The notes under the pieces: generated by a model
What the model was told of the DNA's origin: nothing
Database searches by the model: none
Seen by the model: the letters and a program-made list of their open reading frames with translations, nothing else
From: Spirochaeta sp.
Lineage (GTDB): Bacteria > Spirochaetota > Spirochaetia > Spirochaetales_E > Spirochaetaceae_B
Direction of reading: 5' to 3'
DNA: 7,155 nt
Assembly: GCA_030590585.1 (NCBI GenBank)
Contig: JAUUYD010000119.1
Location: forward strand, 1-7,155
Shown: positions 1 to 6,133 of the stretch, in pieces
Position numbering within the stretch: the stretch's first letter is position 1
Layout: each line of letters starts with the position of its first letter
Position numbers and translations under genes: made by a program

Positions 1-331
1 CACCTTCTTCAATAATGAAGATGTCGGCATCCAGACCTTTTTCAATTTCAGGACTCACTATATGCAGAAACCTGTACTTGCCGCCCAGAGAGGCCTCACC
101 CGATTCCCGGGGATTGATATTTTCACCCAGAGAACGGCCGATTCCACGTATCTGATCCAGGGTATTAATAAATTCATACGGGCCGACATAATTGATGAAT
201 TTTATAGATTGATCTCCAATACTTGCCAGTTCGTCCCGGTCTACCCGGATATCTTCGGTCCAGACAGAACTGACTGTAATCAGCAGGATTACAAAAAGGA
301 ATAATATACGAGAATAAGTGCTTCGGGTCAT
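1..331 (-). CDS. p83/100-family secreted protein, N-terminal part (runs off the left edge)
   Basis: The visible part is the first 110 residues of an exported protein. It begins with a signal peptide: basic residues R3 and R8, a hydrophobic stretch at about residues 9-22, and a likely cleavage near residue 25. There is no lipobox cysteine. The mature N-terminus contains IRVDRDELASIG, then FINYVGPYEFINT and QIRGIG. From memory this aligns well with the start of the Borrelia p83/100 antigen (VDKEKLKDFVN, FVNYKGPYDSTNT, QIVGIG), so I assign it to that spirochaete family. The function of the family is not established; these proteins are exported or membrane-associated. The start at 331 is supported by an AAGGAG ribosome site (339-344) seven bases upstream. 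It follows the beta-propeller gene by 56 bases and is probably its operon partner. The C-terminal part, which is coiled coil in Borrelia, is outside the window. Confidence 0.85.
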   Translation of the reverse strand, partial: MTRSTYSRILFLFVILLITVSSVWTEDIRVDRDELASIGDQSIKFINYVGPYEFINTLDQIRGIGRSLGENINPRESGEASLGGKYRFLHIVSPEIEKGLDADIFIIEEG

Positions 332-387
332 TCGGTGACTCCTTATCAGAATTATAGTCACCTAATTGCCGGATGTCCTGTTTTTTT

Positions 388-2133
388 TTACAAACCCGCG
401 ACGCTGCGGATAATGGCAATGACTTCTTCCCTGGCTGAACCTGGTAATTCCTCGTTTAAAAGCTTACTCATCAGTGAATAACCTGCGGGATCGCTGATAT
501 TACCATTATACCGTACTAGATCGGCTATGGCCCTGGCGGTTTCCAGGGTGAGATGCCCAGACGCGGGTTGGAATTCCCGGTATCGTCCGGCAATGATGCG
601 CATCGAAGCTCCATCCCAATCGGACCCGATGATTCCCAGGGCCCGGAAACCGGCTGCAAGGGCCATTGTATCGTTTTCATGCCTCAAACATTCCAATATC
701 AGTCCCCGTGAGCGGAAGTCCTCCCCCCGGGCAATCAGAAGGTAGGCCCTGGCTCGAGCTGTAGGATGGGACATCAGAGCTTCATTCTGCCGATTTATAA
801 AACGTATGGTACCAACAGATACAAGGTCTTCAAGAAGAAGCTCTGCCCATGGCAGATCCCGATGCATACTGCGGTTATCGGGGTAGGACTCAAGTTCAGT
901 CAGCAGCTCCATTCTTTCGGTAAGATCGTCTGAAACGGCCATTCTCTCCCGATAAAAAAACCCCACATCACGCCTGGCTTCCCTGCGGTCGATTGGCGGC
1001 GGATCTGAGAGAAAGGTGCCTGATCTTCTGGGCCCGCCCCGGAATTGCCGCCAACCGGTACCTGGTACTCCTGCATACCAGGCGTAGAGTATCCAGTCAC
1101 CCCCACCTGAAATCAGCATGCCCTCGTCGGTGAGAAGGGGTTCGGCCAGTACCGATTTTCCGCGTAACTCCCCGGAACCGGAATCTGAACCTTCACCGGG
1201 ATACACAATGCGAATACTGCCGTCGGAAGAGGGAACAAAGATGATACCTTTGGCTGTGGCCGATGGTGCCCCGCCGCTGAGAGTGATACGTTCCCGGGTC
1301 AGCTCATTACCATCTGTATCGTATGATATGAAACTTCCATCCGCCAGAAATACCTGCCCGCCCCCTTGAGAATCAGTCAGTATGGCAGCGGTTCTTGAAG
1401 ATGCAGGTCTGACTTCAAAATCCGGCTCCGTATTTCCGTCTGCCGGGAACACGGAAATCCTGCCGTCGAATCCGCCGGCCCATAGTCTCCCAGAACCATC
1501 CATGGCAAGAACCGATACAGCCGCGCTCATGGAAAATTGAGCGACTTCTTCACCCCAGATATCAAGGGCGATGATGCGTCCGTCACTGAGAGGAACCCAT
1601 ACCAGTCCATCTGAACTCACCACCGGCGCCGCAGAGGCCTCCGCACTCTCATCGATGCTCCAGAGAATGACACCGTAGCGGGACACACACACAATTCGTC
1701 CGCCGACCAGAGCTATGATAACCCTGCCGTCAGGAGCTGCAGCCGGTAAAGCCGAAGGTTCGGCTCCCATTCGAAGTTTCCAGCGGCCGGTTCCCCCGGG
1801 GGTTACAGCAAAAAGTTCCTGCCGATCGTTTTGAACGTATACAGTGCCGTCGGCCGCAACCATCAACAACGATCTCAGTCTCCCGCCCGGGCGGTATATC
1901 CAATTGGATTCCCCGCTTAGAGGGTTAAGGCTGTGCAGGGCCCTGTCGTCGGCGACAATATAAACATCACCGCCGGGGCCCTGAGCTGCGAATGCGTTAA
2001 TCTGACCACCAAGGGCACGCCTCCAAACCGGTTCAGTGCTGATGGTATCAGCTTCACCGGTGGTTGAAACCTGAAACAGCATCAGGAATAGCAGGAATAC
2101 CGCCAACAGACTGGACGGCCTCTGCCGCCTCAT
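388..2133 (-). CDS. Exported PQQ-type beta-propeller protein with helical C-terminal tail
   Basis: A 581-residue protein with an N-terminal signal sequence: MRRQRPSS, then a hydrophobic stretch at about 9-20, with likely cleavage around residues 27-30. It should lie outside the inner membrane. Residues about 35-375 hold repeats of the PQQ/YncE-like propeller type: DGTVYV (95-100), DGRVII (135-140), DGLVWV (175-180), DGRISVF (223-229) and DGSIRIV (304-310), each followed by a small loop. The last blade closes with WRQFRGGPRRSGTF (361-374), the typical W-x-F-x-G-x-x-R-x-G signature of PQQ-like repeats. No enzymatic residues are evident, so a binding or scaffold role is likely but unproven. Residues about 380-581 are predicted helical and resemble HEAT-like repeats. 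The start codon overlaps the methyltransferase stop in ATGA (2130-2133) with only a weak ribosome site, which suggests translational coupling. A run of nine A on the coding strand begins inside the stop codon. Confidence 0.85.
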   Translation of the reverse strand: MRRQRPSSLLAVFLLFLMLFQVSTTGEADTISTEPVWRRALGGQINAFAAQGPGGDVYIVADDRALHSLNPLSGESNWIYRPGGRLRSLLMVAADGTVYVQNDRQELFAVTPGGTGRWKLRMGAEPSALPAAAPDGRVIIALVGGRIVCVSRYGVILWSIDESAEASAAPVVSSDGLVWVPLSDGRIIALDIWGEEVAQFSMSAAVSVLAMDGSGRLWAGGFDGRISVFPADGNTEPDFEVRPASSRTAAILTDSQGGGQVFLADGSFISYDTDGNELTRERITLSGGAPSATAKGIIFVPSSDGSIRIVYPGEGSDSGSGELRGKSVLAEPLLTDEGMLISGGGDWILYAWYAGVPGTGWRQFRGGPRRSGTFLSDPPPIDRREARRDVGFFYRERMAVSDDLTERMELLTELESYPDNRSMHRDLPWAELLLEDLVSVGTIRFINRQNEALMSHPTARARAYLLIARGEDFRSRGLILECLRHENDTMALAAGFRALGIIGSDWDGASMRIIAGRYREFQPASGHLTLETARAIADLVRYNGNISDPAGYSLMSKLLNEELPGSAREEVIAIIRSVAGL

Positions 2134-3260
2134 AGTACCAGCCGGGCTACTGTTTCCACATGAGGGGTTTGCGGGGAAAAATCGAAGATGCCGAAGCTCT
2201 GTAATTTATAACCCGCGGCACAGAGTTCTTTTATATCCCTTGCCTGAGTAACGGGGTTACAGGATACATAGGCTATCCGGGGAACTTTCAATCTTGCGAA
2301 TACCCGGCGGATTGAAGGGGAAAGCCCGGTACGCGGTGGATCTACAATGATAAAGTCCGGCTTGGATTCGATTCTCCTGCGGGTCCAGTCCTCCAGAGAT
2401 ATTGGATGAAAAGTACCGTTGTCCCCGACATGCCTTTTCCAGTACTTCTTGGTCTTTTTATCTCTGTCCACACCGATTACCCTGTCAAAACTCCCGGCAA
2501 GGAAGGCTCCGAAGAGCCCTACTCCGCCGTAAAGATCCATTGCGCAGCTGCTGCCGCTGCCATCGGCATCCTTCAGAGCGAAATCGATCAGTTCATCCAG
2601 GGGATTCATGTTTGATTGAAAAAATGATTCAAGAGGAAAACGGAATGTTTTACCCTTTACCACCGCAATGGCCTCCTCATCGATGCCCCCGGTCCAGAAT
2701 TCCGTATCGTTACCGAAAACAACAGGGTTATCACCGCTTTTAAGCCCCGACGGCGGTTTGGCTAAAAATTGATTCACACCGGCGGATGCTACCGGACAAG
2801 TTGTTACCTGAATCACCTTGTCAGATCCTGAGGAATGGAATCCCGCGGCGCCTCCGGGAAGGATGACGGGCCGGATGCGGGAGCGGTAGCCCTCAGCTGG
2901 TGACGAGGTCACTTGAAAATCCGGAATTTCATCGCTGGAAAAGCCGCCCTGACGCATAAGAGCTTCTTTTGAAAAAGCCGTTTTTGCTTCAAGTTGAGCC
3001 GGATAACTCATATGCTGCCAGCTGCAGCCTCCGCATTGATCAAATAACGGGCAGAAGGGAGTCTGACGTTCCGGAGATGCTTCCAGGATTTCCGGTGGAC
3101 CGGTCTTCACCCAGCCTTTCTTCTTCTCAATAACAGCTGCTCTAACCCTCTCTCCCGGGAGAGTTCCGGGTATAAAAACAGCCATACCGTCAATACGCGC
3201 AAGACCGTTCCCGCCGGGTATTAATTTCTCAATTGTTGCTTCTATCACATTTTCATTCAT
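2130..3260 (-). CDS. RumA/TrmA-family 4Fe-4S RNA (uracil-5-)-methyltransferase
   Basis: This enzyme transfers a methyl group from S-adenosylmethionine to C5 of a uracil in rRNA or tRNA in the cytoplasm. Residues 1-60 form a TRAM-type RNA-binding domain (GGNGLARIDGMAVFIPGTLPGE). Four cysteines fit the RumA iron-sulfur cluster: C70, C76, C79 (CPLFDQCGGC) and C155 (TTCPVA). The catalytic half shows FFQSN (213-217), the SAM-binding DLYGGVGLF (242-250), DPPRTGLS (307-314), the nucleophile C334 in SCNP, and the general base E369 in HVE. At 376 residues it is slightly short for the family. An in-frame extension up to 3383 exists, but it runs through the hairpin-rich leader and encodes low-complexity sequence, while the TRAM domain begins right after the ATG at 3258-3260; I therefore use that ATG, although its ribosome site is weak. 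Which RNA and which uracil it modifies cannot be told from the sequence. Confidence 0.93.
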   Translation of the reverse strand: MNENVIEATIEKLIPGGNGLARIDGMAVFIPGTLPGERVRAAVIEKKKGWVKTGPPEILEASPERQTPFCPLFDQCGGCSWQHMSYPAQLEAKTAFSKEALMRQGGFSSDEIPDFQVTSSPAEGYRSRIRPVILPGGAAGFHSSGSDKVIQVTTCPVASAGVNQFLAKPPSGLKSGDNPVVFGNDTEFWTGGIDEEAIAVVKGKTFRFPLESFFQSNMNPLDELIDFALKDADGSGSSCAMDLYGGVGLFGAFLAGSFDRVIGVDRDKKTKKYWKRHVGDNGTFHPISLEDWTRRRIESKPDFIIVDPPRTGLSPSIRRVFARLKVPRIAYVSCNPVTQARDIKELCAAGYKLQSFGIFDFSPQTPHVETVARLVL

Positions 3261-3278
3261 TGTTCTTTTACTGAAGCG

Positions 3279-3412
3279 AAAGCCGCCTCCCTGGTGGCGG
3301 TAGAGGAACGGCTTTGCCTTTCTCCTTATCTCCGAAGTTCGGCGGCTCTCTTGCAACACCGTAAGCCCCCTATGGGGGCGCAACCCGCCAAACTACATCC
3401 TTTGGATGTGGT
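3279..3412 (-). promoter_or_regulatory. Hairpin-rich leader upstream of the methyltransferase operon
   Basis: Three nested inverted-repeat units fill this stretch. Distal to the gene is a 9-bp stem, 3392-3400 with 3404-3412, closed by a TTT loop. Next is a nested unit at 3337-3393: GTT plus GGCGG (3337-3345) pairs with CCGCC plus AAC (3385-3393), enclosing TTGC/GCAA (3351-3354 with 3380-3383) and GCCCCC-TAT-GGGGGC (3365-3379). Nearest the start codon, AAAGCCG-CCTC (3279-3289) pairs with GAGG-AA-CGGCTTT (3303-3315). A competing stem, CCGCC/GGCGG (3283-3287 with 3296-3300), excludes that last one. It matches no riboswitch class I can recall. It could be a structured 5' untranslated region or a mobile palindromic repeat cluster. 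The pairings are seen directly; the function is inference. Confidence 0.55.
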
Positions 3413-3417
3413 TGTTG

Positions 3418-3446
3418 ATTATATGACGAGTTTCGACTGATGAAAA
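3418..3446 (-). promoter_or_regulatory. Candidate promoter for the methyltransferase-propeller-p83 operon
   Basis: On the minus strand a perfect -10 hexamer TATAAT (3418-3423) lies 17 bases from TTTTCA (3441-3446), which matches four of six -35 positions. Transcription would start near 3411, giving a leader of about 150 bases that contains all the hairpins at 3279-3412. It points away from the rex promoter, with 39 bases between the two -35 elements. It was found by motif matching only. Confidence 0.5.
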
Positions 3447-3467
3447 CTAGCGTAAACGGTGTATTTC

Positions 3468-3492
3468 GTATAAGATAAAAAAATCTTAATAC
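3468..3492. promoter_or_regulatory. AT-rich palindrome overlapping the rex -35 region (possible operator)
   Basis: GTATAAGAT (3468-3476) and ATCTTAATAC (3483-3492) are inverted repeats around six A residues, with one unpaired A. It lies between the two divergent promoters and covers the -35 candidate of rex, a position where a bound dimer would block polymerase. It does not match the usual Rex box. Read as RNA, it would be a weak hairpin followed by eight T, but no gene lies upstream on that strand to need a terminator. Confidence 0.35.
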
Positions 3493-3513
3493 TTTTTTTT
3501 ATTACTATATAAT
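3486..3513 (+). promoter_or_regulatory. Candidate rex promoter
   Basis: A perfect TATAAT (3508-3513) is preceded at 16 bases by TTAATA (3486-3491), a four-of-six match to the -35 consensus. An AT-rich tract lies immediately upstream and could act as an UP element. Transcription would start near 3520, leaving a leader of about 77 bases before the rex ATG. It was found by motif matching only. Confidence 0.55.
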
Positions 3514-3536
3514 AAAATGAGTGTTCTAAATGTCCG

Positions 3537-3577
3537 GGTAATTCCAAAATACTGTTTTTTGAAATTACCTCAGTATT
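3537..3577 (+). promoter_or_regulatory. Overlapping inverted repeats in the rex leader (operator or RNA switch candidate)
   Basis: Bases 3537-3551 and 3555-3569 form an imperfect palindrome with 13 of 15 pairs matched (GGTAATTCC against GAAATTACC, through A/T-rich arms) around a CTG centre. A second inverted repeat, AATACTG (3548-3554) with CAGTATT (3571-3577), uses part of the same bases, so the two pairings exclude each other. Both sit between the candidate promoter and the ribosome site. As DNA this could be an autoregulatory operator; as RNA it could be alternative hairpins. No choice can be made from the sequence alone. Confidence 0.4.
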
Positions 3578-3596
3578 ACAACAGGAAGAGGCCGTT

Positions 3597-4247
3597 ATGA
3601 CTCGTATATCACAGCATGCCAAGAAAGTTTCAGCCAGTATCCCGACGATTCGGCGCCTTCCATCCTACCTTGAAGTGGTGAAGAACTACAGATCCGAGGG
3701 ATTCACCGTTATATCAGGTACAGTCATCGCTGAGGAACTCGAACTTGAAGCCATTCAAGTGCGGAAAGACCTGGCTGTAACCGGGATTGTTGGAAAACCC
3801 CGTGTCGGTTATCCGGTGGAGGAACTTATTTCGGCGATTGAAAAATTTCTGAATTGGGATCGGGGCTGCCGTGCTGTTGTAGTGGGTGCGGGAAATCTGG
3901 GTTCGGCATTAATGGGTTATAAGGAACTGAAAGACCATGGTCTCACTCTGGTAGGGGCATTCGACATGTCCATAGATAAAATCGGTCCCAGGGATAATGG
4001 CCCTACGGTTTATCCATTGAATGAGATGCCGGAAATTGTTGCAAAAAAAGAAGCCCGACTGGCGATACTGACCGTTCCTTCTCTGGTAGCACAGGATGTC
4101 TGTGACAAACTGGTATCTGCCGGAATTCGACGAATCTGGAATTTCACAAATGTTCGTCTCAGGGTACCCGAGGATGTTCTTGTCATGAGGGAAGATCTTT
4201 CATCCGGGTATGCCGTACTTACGGTACTACGGGGCATAGACGACTAA
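3597..4247 (+). CDS. rex: Redox-sensing transcriptional repressor Rex
   Basis: Rex is a dimeric cytoplasmic repressor that senses the NADH/NAD+ ratio; NADH releases it from operators of fermentative and respiratory genes. This 216-residue protein has the usual length. Residues about 15-80 are the winged-helix domain: TIRRLPSYLEVV, the recognition region QVRKDL (54-59) and the wing GKPRVGYPVEEL (66-77). A Rossmann domain follows, with VVVGAGNLGSAL (94-105) as the dinucleotide-binding glycine loop and AFD (121-123) at the second strand. The C-terminal part holds LTVPSLVAQDVCDKL (158-172), WNFTNVRL (181-188) and the swapped-helix region EDLSSGYAVL (199-208). NFTN replaces the more usual NFAP. 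The start is supported by a purine-rich site, AGGAAGAGG (3583-3591). It is transcribed divergently from the methyltransferase operon, and palindromes upstream suggest autoregulation, which is inference. Confidence 0.93.
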   Translation: MTRISQHAKKVSASIPTIRRLPSYLEVVKNYRSEGFTVISGTVIAEELELEAIQVRKDLAVTGIVGKPRVGYPVEELISAIEKFLNWDRGCRAVVVGAGNLGSALMGYKELKDHGLTLVGAFDMSIDKIGPRDNGPTVYPLNEMPEIVAKKEARLAILTVPSLVAQDVCDKLVSAGIRRIWNFTNVRLRVPEDVLVMREDLSSGYAVLTVLRGIDD

Positions 4248-4248
4248 G

Positions 4249-4389
4249 GACTCCACTGAAAAAAGGTATCTGACTGCAGATACTGCGTTACAAAAATGCT
4301 CGAAATGCTCATGTAGCTCTGCTACACTACGCTTTCTGTGCTTTTTGCGTCTTGTCTCTGCAATAATCTCCTCTTTTTTCAGTGGAGTC
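4249..4389. repeat. 141-bp fold-back element with 17-bp terminal inverted repeats (MITE-like)
   Basis: The ends are perfect inverted repeats, GACTCCACTGAAAAAAG (4249-4265) and its complement (4373-4389). Inner pairs share the same axis at base 4319: AAAAA/TTTTT (4292-4296 with 4342-4346), GAAA/TTTC (4302-4305 with 4333-4336) and a central hairpin GTAGC-TCT-GCTAC (4313-4325). TGCAGA/TCTGCA (4275-4280 with 4357-4362) is symmetric within one base. A local hairpin, GTATCTG-ACTG-CAGATAC (4266-4283), can form in the left arm. The element starts two bases after the rex stop and has no coding capacity. No target-site duplication is evident next to the repeats. It fills the gap between two convergent genes, so it might also serve as a transcription barrier. 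MITE identity is inferred from structure. Confidence 0.65.
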
Positions 4390-4410
4390 ATTCATTGACT
4401 CTTTATATTT
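4385..4410 (+). terminator. Weak candidate terminator for rex
   Basis: GAGTCA-TTCAT-TGACTC (4385-4401) can form a six-base stem followed by a T-rich tract (TTTATATTTT, 4402-4410 region) on the plus strand. The stem is short and the tract interrupted. It overlaps the right end of the fold-back element and the last codons of the convergent ABC-F gene. On the opposite strand the hairpin is followed by A, so it would not end that transcript. Confidence 0.3.
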
Positions 4411-6040
4411 TCAGACGCTCGTGGTGACCGCCGTACATTTTGTCACGTAATTCGGCTACAGACTCATTCTGCAGGTATTCCTCAAAAGTCATACGTCTGT
4501 CAATAACACCTGCCGGTGTGAACTCTATAATGCGGTTTGCGATCGTATTGATAAATTGATGATCATGACTGGCAAAAATTATCGCACCTCCGAAATCTAT
4601 CAGGCCGTTGTTGAGACTTGTAATGGATTCCAGATCCAGATGCCCGGTGGGATCATCCAGAATCAGAACATTGGCGCCGCTGAGCATCATCTTCGAAAGC
4701 AGGCAGCGGACTTTTTCCCCACCGGAAAGAACCTTCACTTTCTTCAGTGATTCATCCTGTGTAAAAAGCATCCGTCCAAGAAATCCCCGGATATAAGACT
4801 CGTCCTGCTCCACGGAGTACTGACGAAGCCAGTCCGTCATATTTATATTATTATCAAAAAAATAGGAATTACTCTTGGGGAAGTAATCAAACTTAGTCGT
4901 TACGCCCCACTTGATGAAACCTTCATCGGCTTTATCCTCTCCGGCAATGATGTCCATAATAGCCGTTTTTGCCAGATTATTCGGGCCGACAAAACCAATT
5001 TTATCTCCGGCCTGTACATTGAGGTCCCATCCCTTAAAGAGCAGCTCACCATCAATACTCCTGGTGAGATTTTCCACTTCCAGGACTATTTTCCCAAGAT
5101 CACGCTCGGGAGTGAAACCACAAAACGGAAACCGCCTTGAGGTTCTTGGAAGATTTTCAAGATCGAGTTTTTCCAGTTCCTTCATTCGGCTTGTGGCCTG
5201 CTTGCTCTTCGATGCATTTGCACTGAAACGCTGGATGAAGGCTTTTAATTCCGAGGCACGGGTTTCAGCTTTTTTGTGCTGATCTTTCTGCTGTCTGGCC
5301 ACCAGCTGGCTGGCCTGTTGCCAAAAGGAATAATTTCCAGCGTAGATACTGATTTTTCCATAATCGATATCGGCAATATGGGAACAAACCTTGTTCAGAA
5401 AGTGTCTGTCATGACTGACGACAATTACGGTGTTGTTGAACTTGAGGAGGAACTCCTCCAGCCATCTGATCGACTCGATATCCAGATGGTTGGTAGGCTC
5501 ATCGAGAAGGAGAATATCAGGGTTTCCAAACAGTGCCTGGGCAATAAGGACTCGAACTTTAATATCCTCTTCCACATCCGACATGAGCTTGTCGTGCATT
5601 TCTCCATCGATACCCAGACCCGCCAATAGCGTTGCGGCTTCACTCTCGGACTCATATCCGCCCATTTCAGCAAAATCACCTTCGAGCTCGGCAACTCTCA
5701 TGCCCTCATCGTCGGTCATATCAGCTTTGGAATAGAGGTCCTCCCGCTCTTTCATCACTTCATACAGTTTGATATAACCCTTGATTACGGTATGAAGAAC
5801 GGTAAAATCATCATAGGCATCCCGGTTCTGAGCCAGTACAGCCATTCGCATTCCTGCGGGGATGTGAATCTGACCGGAATCATACTCCTGTTCCCCGGAC
5901 AGAATCTTTAGAAAGGTGGACTTTCCTGATCCGTTGGCCCCGATCAGGCCATAACAGTTACCGGGGGTGAATTTGATACTGACGTCTTTGAAAAGTAGAC
6001 GCTTTCCAAAAGAAAGGCTGATATCCGAGACACTGAGCAT
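4403..6040 (-). CDS. ykpA: ABC-F family ATPase, YkpA/YbiT type
   Basis: ABC-F proteins are soluble twin-ATPase factors that act on the ribosome, near the E and P sites; they are not transporters. At 545 residues this fits the YkpA/YbiT branch. The first ATPase domain has Walker A GANGSGKST (34-42), Walker B ILLLDE (E181) and switch H210, but its signature is MSDVEEDIKV (153-162) rather than LSGGE. The charged linker (about 240-300) carries SANASKSKQATSR (273-285), typical of this branch. The second domain has a changed Walker A, GPNNLAKTA (352-360), an intact LSGGE (438-442), LDDPTGHLD with Asp463 at the usual glutamate position, and H492. E. coli YbiT also lacks LSGGE in its first domain, so that change is a family trait. 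The ATG follows GGAG at nine bases (6050-6053). It lies 93 bases after the upstream gene, with only a lone TTGACT (6118-6123) as promoter hint. Confidence 0.93.
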   Translation of the reverse strand: MLSVSDISLSFGKRLLFKDVSIKFTPGNCYGLIGANGSGKSTFLKILSGEQEYDSGQIHIPAGMRMAVLAQNRDAYDDFTVLHTVIKGYIKLYEVMKEREDLYSKADMTDDEGMRVAELEGDFAEMGGYESESEAATLLAGLGIDGEMHDKLMSDVEEDIKVRVLIAQALFGNPDILLLDEPTNHLDIESIRWLEEFLLKFNNTVIVVSHDRHFLNKVCSHIADIDYGKISIYAGNYSFWQQASQLVARQQKDQHKKAETRASELKAFIQRFSANASKSKQATSRMKELEKLDLENLPRTSRRFPFCGFTPERDLGKIVLEVENLTRSIDGELLFKGWDLNVQAGDKIGFVGPNNLAKTAIMDIIAGEDKADEGFIKWGVTTKFDYFPKSNSYFFDNNINMTDWLRQYSVEQDESYIRGFLGRMLFTQDESLKKVKVLSGGEKVRCLLSKMMLSGANVLILDDPTGHLDLESITSLNNGLIDFGGAIIFASHDHQFINTIANRIIEFTPAGVIDRRMTFEEYLQNESVAELRDKMYGGHHERLKI

Positions 6041-6133
6041 ATTAAGAATCTCCGTATGATTTTTATCGATAAGGCTTTATGAGGCCGATACTTGAAGTAC
6101 CATAGACATCGGCAGGGAGTCAATAGCTGACAC

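Noticed and set aside
351..356. Perfect TATAAT on the minus strand just upstream of the p83/100 gene
   Set aside because: Transcription would start at about the ribosome site (339-344), leaving no usable leader, and no -35 element sits at the right distance.
2402..2743. Plus-strand open frame of 113 codons inside the methyltransferase gene
   Set aside because: It lies opposite the well-supported catalytic domain, is rich in Arg, Cys and Pro, and has no recognisable domain; it is a shadow frame.
3279..3340. Resemblance of GGCAAAGCC on the minus strand to the core of a c-di-GMP-I riboswitch
   Set aside because: The second conserved stem, the tetraloop receptor and the partner strands of that class are absent.
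3261..3383. N-terminal extension of the methyltransferase frame up to an ATG at 3381-3383
   Set aside because: The 41 extra codons run through the hairpin cluster and give basic, low-complexity sequence; the TRAM domain begins directly after the ATG at 3258-3260.
4242..4400. GACT on both sides of the fold-back element as a target-site duplication
   Set aside because: The copies at 4242-4245 and 4397-4400 are not adjacent to the repeat ends and are too short to be meaningful.
4910..5735. Several plus-strand open frames (72-123 codons) opposite the ABC-F gene
   Set aside because: They are antisense shadows of the conserved ATPase, rich in Ser, Arg and Pro, with no ribosome sites.
6041..6133. 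Promoter and small hairpin between the unrecognised gene and the ABC-F gene
   Set aside because: TTGACT at 6118-6123 has no acceptable -10 at 16-18 bases, and the GGC/GCC stem near 6072-6086 is too weak to call.
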